DNA of 64,000 nt. Origin: Microbacterium sp. AG1240. GTDB lineage: Bacteria > Actinomycetota > Actinomycetes > Actinomycetales > Microbacteriaceae. The position numbers were made by a program, and so were the translations under genes. Shown in pieces: positions 50,901-63,942 of the stretch; positions within the stretch are counted from its first letter, which is position 1; each line of letters begins with the position of its first letter. The stretch spans positions 657,414 to 721,413 of the forward strand of contig NZ_RBXJ01000002.1 in NCBI RefSeq assembly GCF_003635115.1. Direction: 5' to 3'. The notes under the pieces were generated by a model. That model was not told the origin of the DNA. It saw only the letters and a program-made list of their open reading frames with translations, and did no database searches.

Positions 50901-53404
50901 TGCGCGTCCCGCTCTCCTGGTTGCGCGAGTTCGTCGACGTCGCCCCCGAGGCCACGCCCGACGATGTGCTCGCCTCGCTCGTGCGCGTCGGTTTCGAGGA
51001 GGAGGACGTCCACGGCTTCGAGCTGCAGGGTCCGATCGTCGTGGGACAGGTGCTCGAGTTCATCGAGGAACCCCAGTCCAACGGAAAGACGATCCGCTGG
51101 TGCCAGGTCGATGTCGGCGAAGACTCCCCACGGGGGATCGTCTGCGGCGCGGGCAACTTCTTCCCCGGTGACAAGGTCGTCGTGACCCTGCCGGGTTCGG
51201 TGCTTCCCGGGCCCTTCCCGATCGCGGCGCGCAAGACGTACGGGCACGTCTCGGACGGCATGATCGCCTCCGCGAAAGAGCTCGGGCTCGGCCAGGAGCA
51301 CTCGGGCATCCTGCGTCTGGTCGAGCTGGGCATCGACGCGCCCACCGGCGCCGACGCGATCGCGCTGCTCGGACTCGACGACGTCGCCGTCGAGATCAAC
51401 GTCACCCCCGACCGCGGGTATGCGCTGTCGATGCGCGGTGTGGCTCGGGAGTACTCCCACGCCACGGGCGCGGCCTTCCGCGATCCGGGAGCCGGGCACA
51501 CGGATGCGGCGTCGCGCACCCCCTCGGGATTCCCGATCGTCGTCGACGACCGCCTCCCCATCCGGGGCCGCGTGGGCGCGACGGAGTTCGTCGCCCGCAT
51601 CGTCCGCGATGTGGATGCCACCAAGCCCACGCCGGCGTGGATGATCGCGCGCCTGTCGCTCGCGGGCATCCGGTCGCTCGGCGTGCTCATCGACATCACC
51701 AACTACGTCATGCTCGAGCTCGGCCAGCCCATCCACGGCTACGACCTCGACGCGCTGACCGGTGGCATCACGGTCCGTCGCGCCGAGCCGGGGGAGTCGC
51801 TCGAGACCCTCGACGGCCAGGTGCGCACGCTCCACCCCGAAGACCTCCTGATCACCGACGAGTCGGGGCCGATCGGCCTGGCCGGGGTGATGGGCGGCGG
51901 CACGACCGAGATGGGCGATACGACCCGCAACGTGCTCATCGAGGCGGCCACCTTCGACACGGTCTCGATCGCGCGCACCGCACGTCGTCACAAGCTGCCG
52001 TCCGAAGCATCCCGTCGTTTCGAGCGCGGCGTCGACCCGCTCGTGCCGTTCGTCGCCGCCGAACGCGTCGCCGAGCTCATGGTGCAGCTCGCCGGGGGCA
52101 CGCTCGACACCGAACTCGGCGGATCGTTGTCGGCGACCTACGAGCGCGACGCGATCTCCCTCCCGCGCGGCTTCGTGTCGGGACTCATCGGCGTCGACTA
52201 CACCGACGAGCAGATAGCCGCAGCCCTGCGCCTGGTCGGCTGCGATGTCGACACCTCGGTCGAACCGTGGGCCGTCGTTGCGCCGTCGTGGCGCCCCGAC
52301 GTGACCGACAAGTGGACGCTCGCCGAAGAAGTGGCGCGCATCGAGGGGTATGACCTCATCCCCTCCGTGCTGCCCGTGCCGCCCTCGGGCCGCGGTCTCA
52401 CCGCCGCGCAGCAGGGTCGTCGCCGGGTCTCGAACGCTCTGGCGGCCGCGGGCTACGTCGAGACGCCCTCGTTCCCCTTCACGACCGAGGAGCAGAACGA
52501 TCTGCACGGCTCGCCCAGCGGCGAGCACCTGCCGAGCGTGAAGATGGCCAACCCGCTCGACGGGCAGGCGCCGTTCCTGCGGCGCTCGCTCCTGCCGGCC
52601 CTGCTGCAGGCGGCGCACCGCAACGTCGCACGCGGTCTCACCGACCTCGCGGTCTTCGAGGCCGGCGCGGTGTTCCTCCCCGAGCCCGGCGTGACCTACG
52701 GCACCGACACGGTCCCGCCGCTGGGCGTGCGTCCGGACGCGGCGACGCTCGTCGCGCTCGACGCATCCATCCCGCCGCAGCGTCGTCATGTCGCCGTGCT
52801 CCTCACCGGTCCGATCGTCGACAAGCAGCCCGGTCAACCGGCCGTCACGGCCGCGCTCGCCGACGCGATCGACGCCGTGCGGATCATCGCCGGTGCCGCC
52901 GGCGTCGAGATCGAGCTGGCCCAGACCACCCGGGCGGCGCTGCACCCGGGGCGCGCGGGCGTGGTCAGGGTGGGCGCGACCGAGGTCGGCTACGTCGGCG
53001 AGCTGCTGCCCGCCGTGTCGGAGGCCGCCGACCTCCCCGGTCGCGTCGTCGTCGCCGAGCTCGACCTCGATCTGCTCCTCACGCTCGGCGGAGACCGTGT
53101 CGTCGCCGCGTCGCTCTCGGGGTTCCCCGCCGCGACGCAGGACGTCTCGCTCGTCGTCGATGCGACCCTTCCCGCGGGCGACGTGCGCGCCGCCCTCGTC
53201 GAGGGGGCCGGCGGTCTGCTCGAGTCGCTCCGCCTCGTCGACGACTACCGCGGCCAGGGACTCCCCGACGGCAGCAAGAGCCTCACGTTCGCGCTGCGAT
53301 TCCGCGCTCCCGACCGCACCCTCACCGCGGCCGAGGCGTCGCAGGCGCGCCTGGCGGGCGTGGCCGTCGCCGCCGAGCGTTTCGGTGCGACCCTTCGCGA
53401 ATAG
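50900..53404 (+). CDS. pheT: Phenylalanyl-tRNA synthetase beta subunit
   Basis: 834 residues. Domain order: 'MRVPLSWLREFVDV' start, tRNA-binding EMAP-like domain (~40-155, 'IVVGQVLEFIEEPQSNGK'), B3/B4 editing domain (~215-395), B5 (~405-480), catalytic-like core (~490-700) and the C-terminal anticodon-binding FDX-ACB domain (~740-834, 'FPAATQDVSLVVDATLPAGDV'). Forms the alpha2-beta2 enzyme with PheS. Overlaps the pheS stop by one base. A palindromic element follows. Confidence 0.97.
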   Translation: MRVPLSWLREFVDVAPEATPDDVLASLVRVGFEEEDVHGFELQGPIVVGQVLEFIEEPQSNGKTIRWCQVDVGEDSPRGIVCGAGNFFPGDKVVVTLPGSVLPGPFPIAARKTYGHVSDGMIASAKELGLGQEHSGILRLVELGIDAPTGADAIALLGLDDVAVEINVTPDRGYALSMRGVAREYSHATGAAFRDPGAGHTDAASRTPSGFPIVVDDRLPIRGRVGATEFVARIVRDVDATKPTPAWMIARLSLAGIRSLGVLIDITNYVMLELGQPIHGYDLDALTGGITVRRAEPGESLETLDGQVRTLHPEDLLITDESGPIGLAGVMGGGTTEMGDTTRNVLIEAATFDTVSIARTARRHKLPSEASRRFERGVDPLVPFVAAERVAELMVQLAGGTLDTELGGSLSATYERDAISLPRGFVSGLIGVDYTDEQIAAALRLVGCDVDTSVEPWAVVAPSWRPDVTDKWTLAEEVARIEGYDLIPSVLPVPPSGRGLTAAQQGRRRVSNALAAAGYVETPSFPFTTEEQNDLHGSPSGEHLPSVKMANPLDGQAPFLRRSLLPALLQAAHRNVARGLTDLAVFEAGAVFLPEPGVTYGTDTVPPLGVRPDAATLVALDASIPPQRRHVAVLLTGPIVDKQPGQPAVTAALADAIDAVRIIAGAAGVEIELAQTTRAALHPGRAGVVRVGATEVGYVGELLPAVSEAADLPGRVVVAELDLDLLLTLGGDRVVAASLSGFPAATQDVSLVVDATLPAGDVRAALVEGAGGLLESLRLVDDYRGQGLPDGSKSLTFALRFRAPDRTLTAAEASQARLAGVAVAAERFGATLRE

Positions 53405-53418
53405 CATCCGTTCTCGGT

Positions 53419-53472
53419 GAGACACCGTTTTCGGCTGAGACGCCCCGCCTGGCGTGGAGTCTCAGCCGAAAA
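53419..53472 (+). repeat. Dispersed palindromic element, copy 2 (possible pheST terminator)
   Basis: Begins GAGACACC (53419-53426), then a perfect 14-bp inverted repeat TTTTCGGCTGAGAC (53428-53441) / GTCTCAGCCGAAAA (53459-53472) around a 17-base loop. It is related to the element at 7353. The A/T-rich outer ends would let it terminate transcripts from either side. The rest of the 272-base gap before argC shows no gene or operator I can support. Confidence 0.65.
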
Positions 53473-53664
53473 TGGTTCCTCGCGCCGAGGCGGGCGGATT
53501 TGCGGATGCTGCGCAGGCGCGGCTATCGTCGGCACATGCTTTCCGCCGCCTCCGCCGTCTCGGGCGTCGTGGGCGAGCGCCGCGGCCGCCGACTCTAGGC
53601 GACTCCCGCTTCCCGCCGTCGTGCGGCACGGGCGTCGCCGTCTTTGGCCCGTGACCCCAGACAA

Positions 53665-53670
53665 TAAGGT
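53665..53670 (+). promoter_or_regulatory. -10 hexamer of leaderless promoter for the arg operon
   Basis: TAAGGT, 6 bases before the argC ATG at 53677. Confidence 0.58.
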
Positions 53671-53676
53671 GGAAGC

Positions 53677-54723
53677 ATGACCTATTCGGTCGCCGTATCC
53701 GGCGCATCCGGCTATGCCGGCGGCGAAATCCTGCGCCTGCTCGCCGCGCACCCCGACATCGAGATCCGCACCGTCACGGCGCACTCGAACGCCGGCCAGC
53801 CGCTCGTCCGTCACCAGCCGCACCTGCGCTCCCTCGCGCACCTCACGCTGCAGGACACCACGCCCGAGGTGCTCGCCGGCCACGACATCGTGGTGCTCGC
53901 GCTCCCGCACGGGCAGTCGGGGCAGTACACCGATGCACTGGCCGACACCCCGATCGTCATCGACGCGGGCGCCGACCACCGCCTCACCGACGCGTCGGCC
54001 TGGGCGCAGTTCTACGGCGGCGATTTCCACGTACCGTGGGCATACGGAGTGCCCGAACTCGTCGTCGGCGGCGGAAAGCAGCGCGAGCTGCTCGCGGGTG
54101 CGACGCGGATCGCCGCGCCGGGATGCAACGCCTCCACCGTCGCCCTGAGCCTCGCGCCGGGTGTGGCCGCGGGAGTGATCGATCCGTCCGACATCGTCAC
54201 GATGCTCGCCGTCGGCCCGTCGGGTGCGGGGAAGAGCCTCAAGACCAACCTCCTCGCCAGTGAGATCCTCGGCTCGGCGAACCCCTACGCCGTCGGCGGC
54301 TCGCATCGGCACATCCCCGAGATCCGGCAGGCGCTCCTGGGCGCGGGAGCCGTCGGTGACGTGCGCATCTCCTTCACGCCCGTGCTCGTTCCGATGGCGC
54401 GGGGCATCCTGGCCACCAGCACGGCACCGATCGCCCCCGGCGTCTCCGACGCGCAGATCCGGGCGGCGTGGGCCGACGCCTACGCCGGTGAGGCCTTCGT
54501 GCAGCTGCTCGACGAGGGGGAGTTCCCTCGCACGGCAGACGTGTTGGGCGCGAACACCGCTCTCCTCGGCCTCGCGATCGACCGGGCGGCGAACCGCGTC
54601 GTCGTCGTCGCCGCGGTCGACAACCTCGTCAAAGGCACCGCCGGCGCCGCCGTGCAATCGCTCAACATCGCGCTCGGTCTTCCCGAAGGCCGCGCCCTCA
54701 CCGTGAACGGAGTCGCCCCGTGA
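53677..54723 (+). CDS. argC: N-acetyl-gamma-glutamyl-phosphate reductase
   Basis: 348 residues. Reduces N-acetylglutamyl phosphate with NADPH. The N-terminal Rossmann motif is '[18 protein letters not shown]'; the catalytic Cys is in '[14 protein letters not shown]', and '[12 protein letters not shown]' carries the active-site His. First gene of a coupled arginine operon with a leaderless ATG. The stop overlaps the argJ GTG. Confidence 0.97.
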   Translation: MTYSVAVSGASGYAGGEILRLLAAHPDIEIRTVTAHSNAGQPLVRHQPHLRSLAHLTLQDTTPEVLAGHDIVVLALPHGQSGQYTDALADTPIVIDAGADHRLTDASAWAQFYGGDFHVPWAYGVPELVVGGGKQRELLAGATRIAAPGCNASTVALSLAPGVAAGVIDPSDIVTMLAVGPSGAGKSLKTNLLASEILGSANPYAVGGSHRHIPEIRQALLGAGAVGDVRISFTPVLVPMARGILATSTAPIAPGVSDAQIRAAWADAYAGEAFVQLLDEGEFPRTADVLGANTALLGLAIDRAANRVVVVAAVDNLVKGTAGAAVQSLNIALGLPEGRALTVNGVAP

Positions 54724-55877
54724 GCGTGACCGCCCCCGCAGGATTCGACGCGGCCGGAGTGGCCGTCGGCCTCAAGTCGACCGGGAAGCGCGACGTCGCC
54801 CTCGTCGTCAACCGCGGACCGCTCAAGGTCGGCGCCGCCGTCTTCACCTCCAACCGGGCGAAGGCGAACCCCATCCTCTGGTCGGAGCAGGTCATCCGCG
54901 ACGGTGTCGTGGAGGCCATCGTGCTCAACTCCGGCGGGGCCAACTGCTTCACGGGGGCGTTCGGTTTCCAGACCACGCACCTGACCGCGGAACGCGTCGG
55001 TGAACTGCTCGAGGTCGGCGCGGGCGACGTGCTCGTCTGCTCGACCGGGCTCATCGGCACCGGCGACGAGGTCTTCCGCGCCAAGGTGCTCGAGGGCGTC
55101 GCGCAGAGCGTCGCGGCACTCGACGCCGACAGCGGCCAGGCCGCCGCCGAGGCGATCATGACGACCGACTCCGTCTCGAAGACCGCCGTTCGCGGCCAGG
55201 ACGGATGGACCATCGGCGGTATGGCGAAGGGCGCCGGGATGCTGGCGCCGGGCCTGGCCACGATGCTCGTCGTCCTCACGACCGATGCCGTCCTCGACGC
55301 GACCGACGCCGACGCGCACCTGCGCGCCGCCACGCGCGTGAGCTTCGACCGGCTCGACTCCGACGGCTGCATGTCGACGAACGACCAGGTCACGCTCCTC
55401 GCCAGCGGCGCCTCGGGCGTCGTCCCCGACCCCGACGCGTTCCGCCGCGCGCTGACCGAGGTCTGCCTCGACCTGGCCGTGCAGCTGCAGGCCGATGCGG
55501 AGGGCGCGAGCCACAGCATCCGTATCACCGTCGTGCACGCCGCCACCGAAGACGAAGCCGTCGAGGTGGCGCGCTCGGTGGCCCGTAACAACCTCTTCAA
55601 GGCGGCGATCTTCGGCAACGACCCCAACTGGGGCCGGGTGCTGGCCGCGATCGGCACGACCCGGGCGGAGTTCGACCCGTACGCGGTCGACGTCGAGATG
55701 AACGGGGTGCGCGTGTGCTCGAACGGCGGGCCCGACCGGCCCCGCGAGGAGGTCGACCTGACGCCGCGCGAGACCGACGTCGTGATCGACCTGAAGGTCG
55801 GCGACGCCACCGCGACCATCTACACGAACGACCTGACGCACGACTACGTCCACGAGAACAGCGCCTACTCCTCATGA
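54720..55877 (+). CDS. argJ: Glutamate N-acetyltransferase / amino-acid acetyltransferase (ArgJ)
   Basis: 385 residues. Transfers acetyl from N-acetylornithine to glutamate, so the pathway is the cyclic type. The self-cleavage site is the Ala-Thr of '[17 protein letters not shown]', where Thr becomes the nucleophile of the beta chain. '[14 protein letters not shown]' and '[15 protein letters not shown]' are family blocks. GTGA overlap with argC and ATGA overlap with argB. Confidence 0.97.
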   Translation: MSVTAPAGFDAAGVAVGLKSTGKRDVALVVNRGPLKVGAAVFTSNRAKANPILWSEQVIRDGVVEAIVLNSGGANCFTGAFGFQTTHLTAERVGELLEVGAGDVLVCSTGLIGTGDEVFRAKVLEGVAQSVAALDADSGQAAAEAIMTTDSVSKTAVRGQDGWTIGGMAKGAGMLAPGLATMLVVLTTDAVLDATDADAHLRAATRVSFDRLDSDGCMSTNDQVTLLASGASGVVPDPDAFRRALTEVCLDLAVQLQADAEGASHSIRITVVHAATEDEAVEVARSVARNNLFKAAIFGNDPNWGRVLAAIGTTRAEFDPYAVDVEMNGVRVCSNGGPDRPREEVDLTPRETDVVIDLKVGDATATIYTNDLTHDYVHENSAYSS

Positions 55878-56776
55878 GCGACATCGACCTGCAAGACACC
55901 GATCCCGCGACCGCCAGCGCGCGGGCGGCCACGATGGTGGAGTCGCTGCCCTGGCTGCAGAAGTTCCGCGATCAGATCGTCGTCGTCAAGTACGGCGGCA
56001 ACGCCATGGTCAGCGACGAGCTGCAGGACGCCTTCGCCGCCGACATCGCCTACCTCCGCTACGTCGGGGTCAAACCTGTCGTCGTACACGGCGGCGGTCC
56101 GCAGATCTCGTCCATGCTCGACCGGCTGGCCATCCCGAGCGAGTTCAAGGGCGGCTACCGCGTCACCTCGACCGAGGCGATCAGCGTCGTGCGCATGGTG
56201 CTCACCGGGCAGATCAATCCGCAGCTCGTGGCGAAGATCAACGCGCACGGGCCGCTCGCGACGGGGCTCAGCGGCGAGGACGCCGGTCTCTTCGGCGGAC
56301 GGCGCCGCGGCGTCACCGTCGGAGGCGTCGAGCATGATCTCGGACGGGTGGGCGACGTCGTGTCGGTCGACCCGCGCCCGGTGCTCGATCACCTCGACGC
56401 CGGACGCATCCCGGTGGTCTCGAGTATCGCCCCCGATCTCGATCACCCGGGTCACTCGCTCAACGTCAACGCGGATGCTGCGGCCGCCGCCCTCGCCGTC
56501 GCGCTCGGCGCGACGAAGCTCGTCGTGCTCACCGACGTCGCGGGCCTGTACGCCGACTGGCCGAACCGGGAGTCGCTCGTCTCGCACCTGGATTCGACCG
56601 AACTGCGCGCGATGCTGCCGCGGCTCGAGTCGGGCATGATCCCCAAGATGCAGGCGTGCCTCGATGCCGTCGACGGGGGCGTGCCGACGGCGGCCATCAT
56701 CGACGGGCGCGTGCCCCACTCGGTGCTCGTCGAACTGTTCACCAGCAAGGGAATCGGAACGGAGGTCGTCGCATGA
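55874..56776 (+). CDS. argB: Acetylglutamate kinase
   Basis: 300 residues. Phosphorylates N-acetylglutamate. Amino-acid kinase fold: '[16 protein letters not shown]', '[17 protein letters not shown]', '[18 protein letters not shown]' and '[11 protein letters not shown]'. An N-terminal extension of ~25 residues is present, as in the arginine-inhibited hexameric enzymes, so feedback control by arginine is likely (inference). Coupled on both sides by ATGA overlaps. Confidence 0.97.
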   Translation: MSDIDLQDTDPATASARAATMVESLPWLQKFRDQIVVVKYGGNAMVSDELQDAFAADIAYLRYVGVKPVVVHGGGPQISSMLDRLAIPSEFKGGYRVTSTEAISVVRMVLTGQINPQLVAKINAHGPLATGLSGEDAGLFGGRRRGVTVGGVEHDLGRVGDVVSVDPRPVLDHLDAGRIPVVSSIAPDLDHPGHSLNVNADAAAAALAVALGATKLVVLTDVAGLYADWPNRESLVSHLDSTELRAMLPRLESGMIPKMQACLDAVDGGVPTAAIIDGRVPHSVLVELFTSKGIGTEVVA

Positions 56777-58020
56777 CCGACACCACCTGGCAGGAAGACG
56801 CCGGACGCGACCTCGTGCGGAGCTTCGGCGACCGCATGGCGCTGTTCGTGCGCGGCGAAGGCTCCCACCTCTTCGACGACACGGGGCGTCGCTACCTCGA
56901 CTTCCTCGCCGGTATCGCGGTCGATTCCCTCGGGCACGCGCACCCGGTGTTCGTCGACGCGGTGTCACGGCAGGCGGCGACCCTCGCGCACGTGTCGAAC
57001 TACTTCGCCACCCCGCCGCAGCTGGCGCTCGCCGCTCGGCTGAAGCGTCTCGCCGGCACGGGGCCGGAGGGGCGCGTGTACTTCGGCAACTCCGGGGCCG
57101 AGGCCAACGAAGCGGCCTTCAAGCTGGCTCGCCTGCACGGAGGCTCCGCCAGGCCTCGCATCCTGACTCTCAAGGGCGGCTTCCACGGGCGCACGATGGG
57201 AACTCTCGCGCTGACCGGCAAGCCGGCGCTCCAGGCCGACTTCCTCCCGATGACCCCGGGCGTCGAGCACATCGACGCGACGATCGAGGCGCTCGAGGCG
57301 GCGCTCGACGAACGCGTCGCCGCCGTGCTCGTCGAGCCCATCCAGGGCGAGGCCGGCGTCGTCGAGCTGCCGGAGGGGTACCTCGAGGCCGCCCGGCGGT
57401 TGACCGAGGCATCCGGATCGCTGCTCATCATCGACGAGATCCAGACCGGCGCCGGGCGCACGGGGGAGTGGTTCGCCTTCCAGCGCGCCGGAATCGTGCC
57501 CGATGCGATCACGCTCGCCAAGGGCATGGGCGGCGGGTTTCCGATCGGCGCGCTCGTCACCTTCGGCCACGCGAGCGACCTGTTCTTCCCCGGCACCCAC
57601 GGTTCCACCTTCGGCGGCAACGCCCTGGCGACGGCCGTCGCCGGCGCCGTGCTCGACGAGATCGAGCGGGCGGGTCTCGTGCAGAACGCCGCCGCGCGCG
57701 GGGAAGAGCTCCGCGCGGGCATCATGGGCCTCGCGTCGCCGCTGGTCGGCGGAATCCGCGGCGCGGGTCTGCTGCTCGGTGTCGCGCTGACCGCCCCGGT
57801 CGCCAAGGCCGTCGTCGCTGCGGCCCAGGAGCACGGGCTCATCGTCAACGCCGCGAACGACGACACGATCCGCCTCGCCCCGCCGCTCACGATCGGCGAT
57901 GCCGAGGTGCGCGAGTTCCTCGCCCTCTTCGCCGCGTCCCTTGCGACCGTGGGCGATGCCCTGATCCTCGACGAGACGACCGACCCGACACCCGATACAC
58001 CTGCGGAGGTACCCGCGTGA
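56773..58020 (+). CDS. argD: Acetylornithine aminotransferase
   Basis: 415 residues. Class III PLP aminotransferase: '[21 protein letters not shown]', '[18 protein letters not shown]', '[18 protein letters not shown]', and the PLP Lys in '[15 protein letters not shown]'. The C-terminal ~20 residues are an acidic, Pro/Thr-rich extension. ATGA overlap with argB and GTGA overlap with argF. Confidence 0.96.
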   Translation: MTDTTWQEDAGRDLVRSFGDRMALFVRGEGSHLFDDTGRRYLDFLAGIAVDSLGHAHPVFVDAVSRQAATLAHVSNYFATPPQLALAARLKRLAGTGPEGRVYFGNSGAEANEAAFKLARLHGGSARPRILTLKGGFHGRTMGTLALTGKPALQADFLPMTPGVEHIDATIEALEAALDERVAAVLVEPIQGEAGVVELPEGYLEAARRLTEASGSLLIIDEIQTGAGRTGEWFAFQRAGIVPDAITLAKGMGGGFPIGALVTFGHASDLFFPGTHGSTFGGNALATAVAGAVLDEIERAGLVQNAAARGEELRAGIMGLASPLVGGIRGAGLLLGVALTAPVAKAVVAAAQEHGLIVNAANDDTIRLAPPLTIGDAEVREFLALFAASLATVGDALILDETTDPTPDTPAEVPA

Positions 58021-58936
58021 CCCGCCATCTGCTTCGCGATGACGACCTGACCCCGGCCGAGCAGGCCGAGATCCTCGACCTCGCGATCGAGCTCAAGCGC
58101 GACCGGTGGGCGCAGAAGCCCCTCGCCGGACCCCAGACGGTCGCGGTGATCTTCGACAAGTCCTCCACCCGCACGCGGGTCTCGTTCGCGGTGGGCATCG
58201 CCGATCTCGGCGGCTCGCCGCTGATCATCTCCACGGCCAACAGCCAGCTCGGCGGCAAGGAGACCCCGTCCGACACGGCGCGCGTGCTCGAGCGCCAGGT
58301 GGCGGCGATCGTGTGGCGCACCTACGCGCAGGCGGGGCTCGAAGAGATGGCGCGGGGCACGCGGGTGCCGGTGGTCAACGCGCTCAGCGACGACTTCCAC
58401 CCCTGCCAGCTGCTGGCCGACCTGCTCACCATCCGCGAGCACAAGGGCGAGCTCGCCGGGCTCACGCTGTCGTTCTTCGGCGACGGGCGCAGCAACATGG
58501 CGCACTCGTACCTCCTGGCCGGGGTCACCGCCGGCATGCACGTGCGGGTCGCCTCGCCCGCGGAGTACGCCCCGCGCGCCGACGTCGTCGCCGACGCGCA
58601 GGCGATCGCCGCCCGCACGGGCGGTTCGGTCGTCCTCGAAGCCGACCCGGTGCGCGCGGCCGAGGGGTCCGACGTCGTCGTCACCGACACCTGGGTGTCG
58701 ATGGGCAAGGAGGAGGAGAAGCAGGCCCGCCTGCGCGACCTCGGCGCCTACAAGGTCACGGGCGCGCTCATGGCGCTCGCCGACCCCGGCGCGATCTTCA
58801 TCCACTGCCTCCCCGCCGACCGCGGGTACGAGGTCGAGGCCGAGGTCATCGACGGACCGCAGAGCGTGGTCTGGGACGAGGCCGAGAACCGTCTGCACGC
58901 GCAGAAGGCCCTCCTGGTGTGGCTGCTGCGACAGGA

Positions 58937-58940
<4 letters not shown>
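58017..58940 (+). CDS. argF: Ornithine carbamoyltransferase
   Basis: 307 residues. Makes citrulline from ornithine and carbamoyl phosphate. Carbamoyl-phosphate motif 'KSSTRTRVSF', 'HPCQLLADLLTI', and ornithine motif 'TDTWVSMGKEEE' with 'FIHCLPADRGYEV'. GTG start overlaps argD. The next ATG overlaps its stop, where many Actinobacteria have argR. Confidence 0.97.
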
Positions 58941-61487
<2,547 letters not shown>

Positions 61488-61513
61488 CGTCGGGCGCGCG
61501 CCGCCCCGCTTGA

Positions 61514-61519
61514 TACGCT
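61514..61519 (+). promoter_or_regulatory. -10 hexamer of leaderless promoter for tyrS
   Basis: TACGCT, 7 bases before the GTG at 61527. Confidence 0.55.
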
Positions 61520-61526
61520 CGACGTC

Positions 61527-62819
61527 GTGTCTGACGCCGCCGAACCGATGATCGATCCGACCTTCGAGAACGTCTGGGACGAGATCGTCTGGCGAGGACT
61601 CGTGCACGTCTCGACCGATGAGTCCGCCCTGCGCGAGGCGCTCGCCGGTGAGCCGTTGGTCTTCTACTGCGGATTCGACCCGACGGCTCCGAGCCTGCAC
61701 CTCGGCCACCTCGTGCAGCTGCTCACCATGCGGCGGCTGCAGCTGGCTGGACACCGTCCGCTCGGGCTCGTCGGCGGATCGACCGGCTTGATCGGCGACC
61801 CGCGTCCGACGGCGGAGCGCACCCTCAACTCCCGCGAGACCGTCGCCGAGTGGGTGCAGCGCCTCCGCGAGCAGGTCGAGCGCTACCTCAGCTTCGACGG
61901 CGAGAACGCCGCGCGCATGGTCAACAACCTCGACTGGACCGCGCCTCTCAGCGCGATCGACTTCCTCCGCGAGATCGGCAAGCACTACCGCGTCGGCACG
62001 ATGCTGAAGAAGGACGCCGTGAGCGCGCGTCTCAACTCCGAGGCGGGGATCAGCTACACCGAGTTCAGCTACCAGATCCTGCAGGGGCTCGACTTCCTGG
62101 AGCTGCACCGGCAGTACGGCTGCGTCCTGCAGACCGGCGGCAGCGATCAGTGGGGCAACCTCACCAGCGGCACCGATCTGATCCATCGCGTCGAGGGCAC
62201 GTCGGTGCACGCGATCGGCACACCGCTCATCACGAACTCCGACGGCACGAAGTTCGGCAAGAGCGAGGGCAACGCGATCTGGATCGACGCCGATCTCACC
62301 AGCCCGTACGCGTTCTACCAGTTCTGGCTCAACACCGACGACGCCGACGTGGTCGAGCGCCTCAAGGTGTTCACGTTCCTGACCCGTGCCGAGATCGAGG
62401 AGTACGGGCGTCTCGTGGAGGCCGAGCCCTTCCGGCGTGCGGCGCAGAAGCGTCTGGCGTCGGAGGTGTCGACCCTCGTGCACGGTGCGGATGCGACCGC
62501 GGCCGTGATCGCCGCATCCGACGCCCTGTTCGGGCAGGGCGACCTGTCGGGTCTCGACGCGCGGACGCTGCGCGAAGCCCTCGACGAGCTGCCGCACGCG
62601 GAGGTCGCATCGGGCACGACGGTGGTGCAGGCGCTGGTGGAGACCGGGCTCGTCGCGAGCCTGGGCGAAGCCCGCCGGGCGATCGCCCAGGGCGGCGTCT
62701 CGCTCGACGGCGAGCGGATCGAGGCCGACGACGCGGTGGTCACCGGGAGCCTTCCCGGGGGAGTGTCGGTGCTCCGGCGCGGCAAGAAGACCCTCGCCGG
62801 CCTCTTCGTCGCGGGCTGA
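61527..62819 (+). CDS. tyrS: Tyrosyl-tRNA synthetase
   Basis: 430 residues. Class I synthetase: 'YCGFDPTAPSLHLGHLVQLL' with the HIGH-like HLGH, 'GSTGLIGDPRPTAERTLN', 'GGSDQWGNLTSG' and the KMSKS-like 'KFGKSEGNAIW'. The C-terminal S4 RNA-binding domain is ~360-430 ('EARRAIAQGGVSLDGERI'). The GTG start is set by the leaderless -10. A DUF4184 gene starts 12 bases downstream. Confidence 0.97.
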   Translation: MSDAAEPMIDPTFENVWDEIVWRGLVHVSTDESALREALAGEPLVFYCGFDPTAPSLHLGHLVQLLTMRRLQLAGHRPLGLVGGSTGLIGDPRPTAERTLNSRETVAEWVQRLREQVERYLSFDGENAARMVNNLDWTAPLSAIDFLREIGKHYRVGTMLKKDAVSARLNSEAGISYTEFSYQILQGLDFLELHRQYGCVLQTGGSDQWGNLTSGTDLIHRVEGTSVHAIGTPLITNSDGTKFGKSEGNAIWIDADLTSPYAFYQFWLNTDDADVVERLKVFTFLTRAEIEEYGRLVEAEPFRRAAQKRLASEVSTLVHGADATAAVIAASDALFGQGDLSGLDARTLREALDELPHAEVASGTTVVQALVETGLVASLGEARRAIAQGGVSLDGERIEADDAVVTGSLPGGVSVLRRGKKTLAGLFVAG

Positions 62820-62831
62820 CCCGGGCGCATC

Positions 62832-63650
62832 ATGCCGTTCACGCCGAGCCATGCCGTGGTGGCTCTGCCGTTCGTTCGCACTCCGCTGATTCCCGCGGCC
62901 ATCGCGGTCGGCGCCATGACGCCGGATCTTCCGCTGTTCGTCCGCACCGGGCTCCCGCTCTACGGCATCACGCACAGCGCGTGGGCACTGCCCGGCACGG
63001 TCGCCGTCGCCCTCGTGCTGCTGCTGGTGTGGCGGTGCGTCCTGCGCCCGGCGGCGGGGGAGCTCTCGCCGCGGTGGGTCGCCGAGCGGCTTCCGACCGA
63101 GTGGACGACCGGCCCGCGAGGCGCGCTCCGCGGAACCCTCGCCGACGCCGGTGGCACGATCACCGTTTCCTCGGTGGCGCTGCTCGTCGTGTCGCTGCTG
63201 TTCGGGGTGATCACGCACATCGTGTGGGATCTCTTCACGCACGAGGGGCGATGGGGCGTCGCGCTGTTCCCCGCTCTCGCAGAACCGTGGGGCCCCATGA
63301 TCGGATACAAGTGGCTCCAGCACGGCTCGTCGGTGATCGGCCTGGTGATCATCGGCATCTGGGCGGCCGTGTGGATCGTCCGTCGCGACGCCGACGAGGT
63401 GCACCGGATGCTGCCGACGGCCGTTCGCGCGGTGTGGTGGCTGTCACTGCCGGTCGTCCTCGTGGCCGCGTGGGCGGTCGGGCTCGTCGCGTACGGGCCG
63501 ATCACCTCCGAGTGGACGGTCCAGCACCTGGCATATCGCGTCCTTCCGGCGGCTGCCGGCGGGTGGGGAGCGGCGACGCTCGCGCTCGCCGCGGTGGTGA
63601 CGGTGATCCGCTCCGGATCCGCGGAATCACGGCGATCCACTACCGGATGA
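62832..63650 (+). CDS. DUF4184 integral membrane protein
   Basis: 272 residues. The DUF4184 signature 'MPFTPSHAVVALPF' followed by 'AAIAVGAMTPDLPLFVR' matches the family, and 'GVITHIVWDLFTHEGRWG' has the conserved histidines and Asp of its metal-dependent-hydrolase-like core. About six membrane helices. Function unknown. Probably cotranscribed with tyrS. Confidence 0.88.
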   Translation: MPFTPSHAVVALPFVRTPLIPAAIAVGAMTPDLPLFVRTGLPLYGITHSAWALPGTVAVALVLLLVWRCVLRPAAGELSPRWVAERLPTEWTTGPRGALRGTLADAGGTITVSSVALLVVSLLFGVITHIVWDLFTHEGRWGVALFPALAEPWGPMIGYKWLQHGSSVIGLVIIGIWAAVWIVRRDADEVHRMLPTAVRAVWWLSLPVVLVAAWAVGLVAYGPITSEWTVQHLAYRVLPAAAGGWGAATLALAAVVTVIRSGSAESRRSTTG

Positions 63651-63908
63651 CGGTCGTTCCGACGCCGCGACACGCCCGGGATGCAGCACGATTCGCCGAG
63701 ACGTCGCATCCCGCGTAAGTTTCTATCTGTTCGCCCCACAGGGAAGAGCGGAAAGTCCGAAAGACTTGCCCCACCCTCAAGCGGAGAACACCTCCCGAAT
63801 CCTTCGCACTCCGAGTGCGGCTGGCCGTCAGGTCAGGGAAGCGGGTTGCCCGCCACACGGGCGTCGATCCGGCGCGCTCTCGGCTCCTCACGGACTCGAA
63901 ACGTCGAT

Positions 63909-63936
63909 TTGACAGTCGGTGTGGGTGGGATAAGGT
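63909..63936 (+). promoter_or_regulatory. Promoter of ribosomal RNA operon
   Basis: TTGACA (63909-63914), 16-base spacer, TAAGGT (63931-63936): the only near-consensus -35/-10 pair in the last 350 bases. The 258 bases between DUF4184 and this promoter hold no recognisable gene or tRNA. Confidence 0.7.
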
Positions 63937-63942
63937 AGTGAA

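Noticed and set aside
54210..54245. P-loop-like GPSGAGKS in ArgC
   Set aside because: It occupies the normal S-G-A-G segment of ArgC between catalytic regions. There is no Walker B or ATPase fold, so it is a chance match.
63651..63908. tRNA gene before the rRNA operon
   Set aside because: No sequence here folds into a cloverleaf with a GGTTCRANNCC arm and matching acceptor stem.
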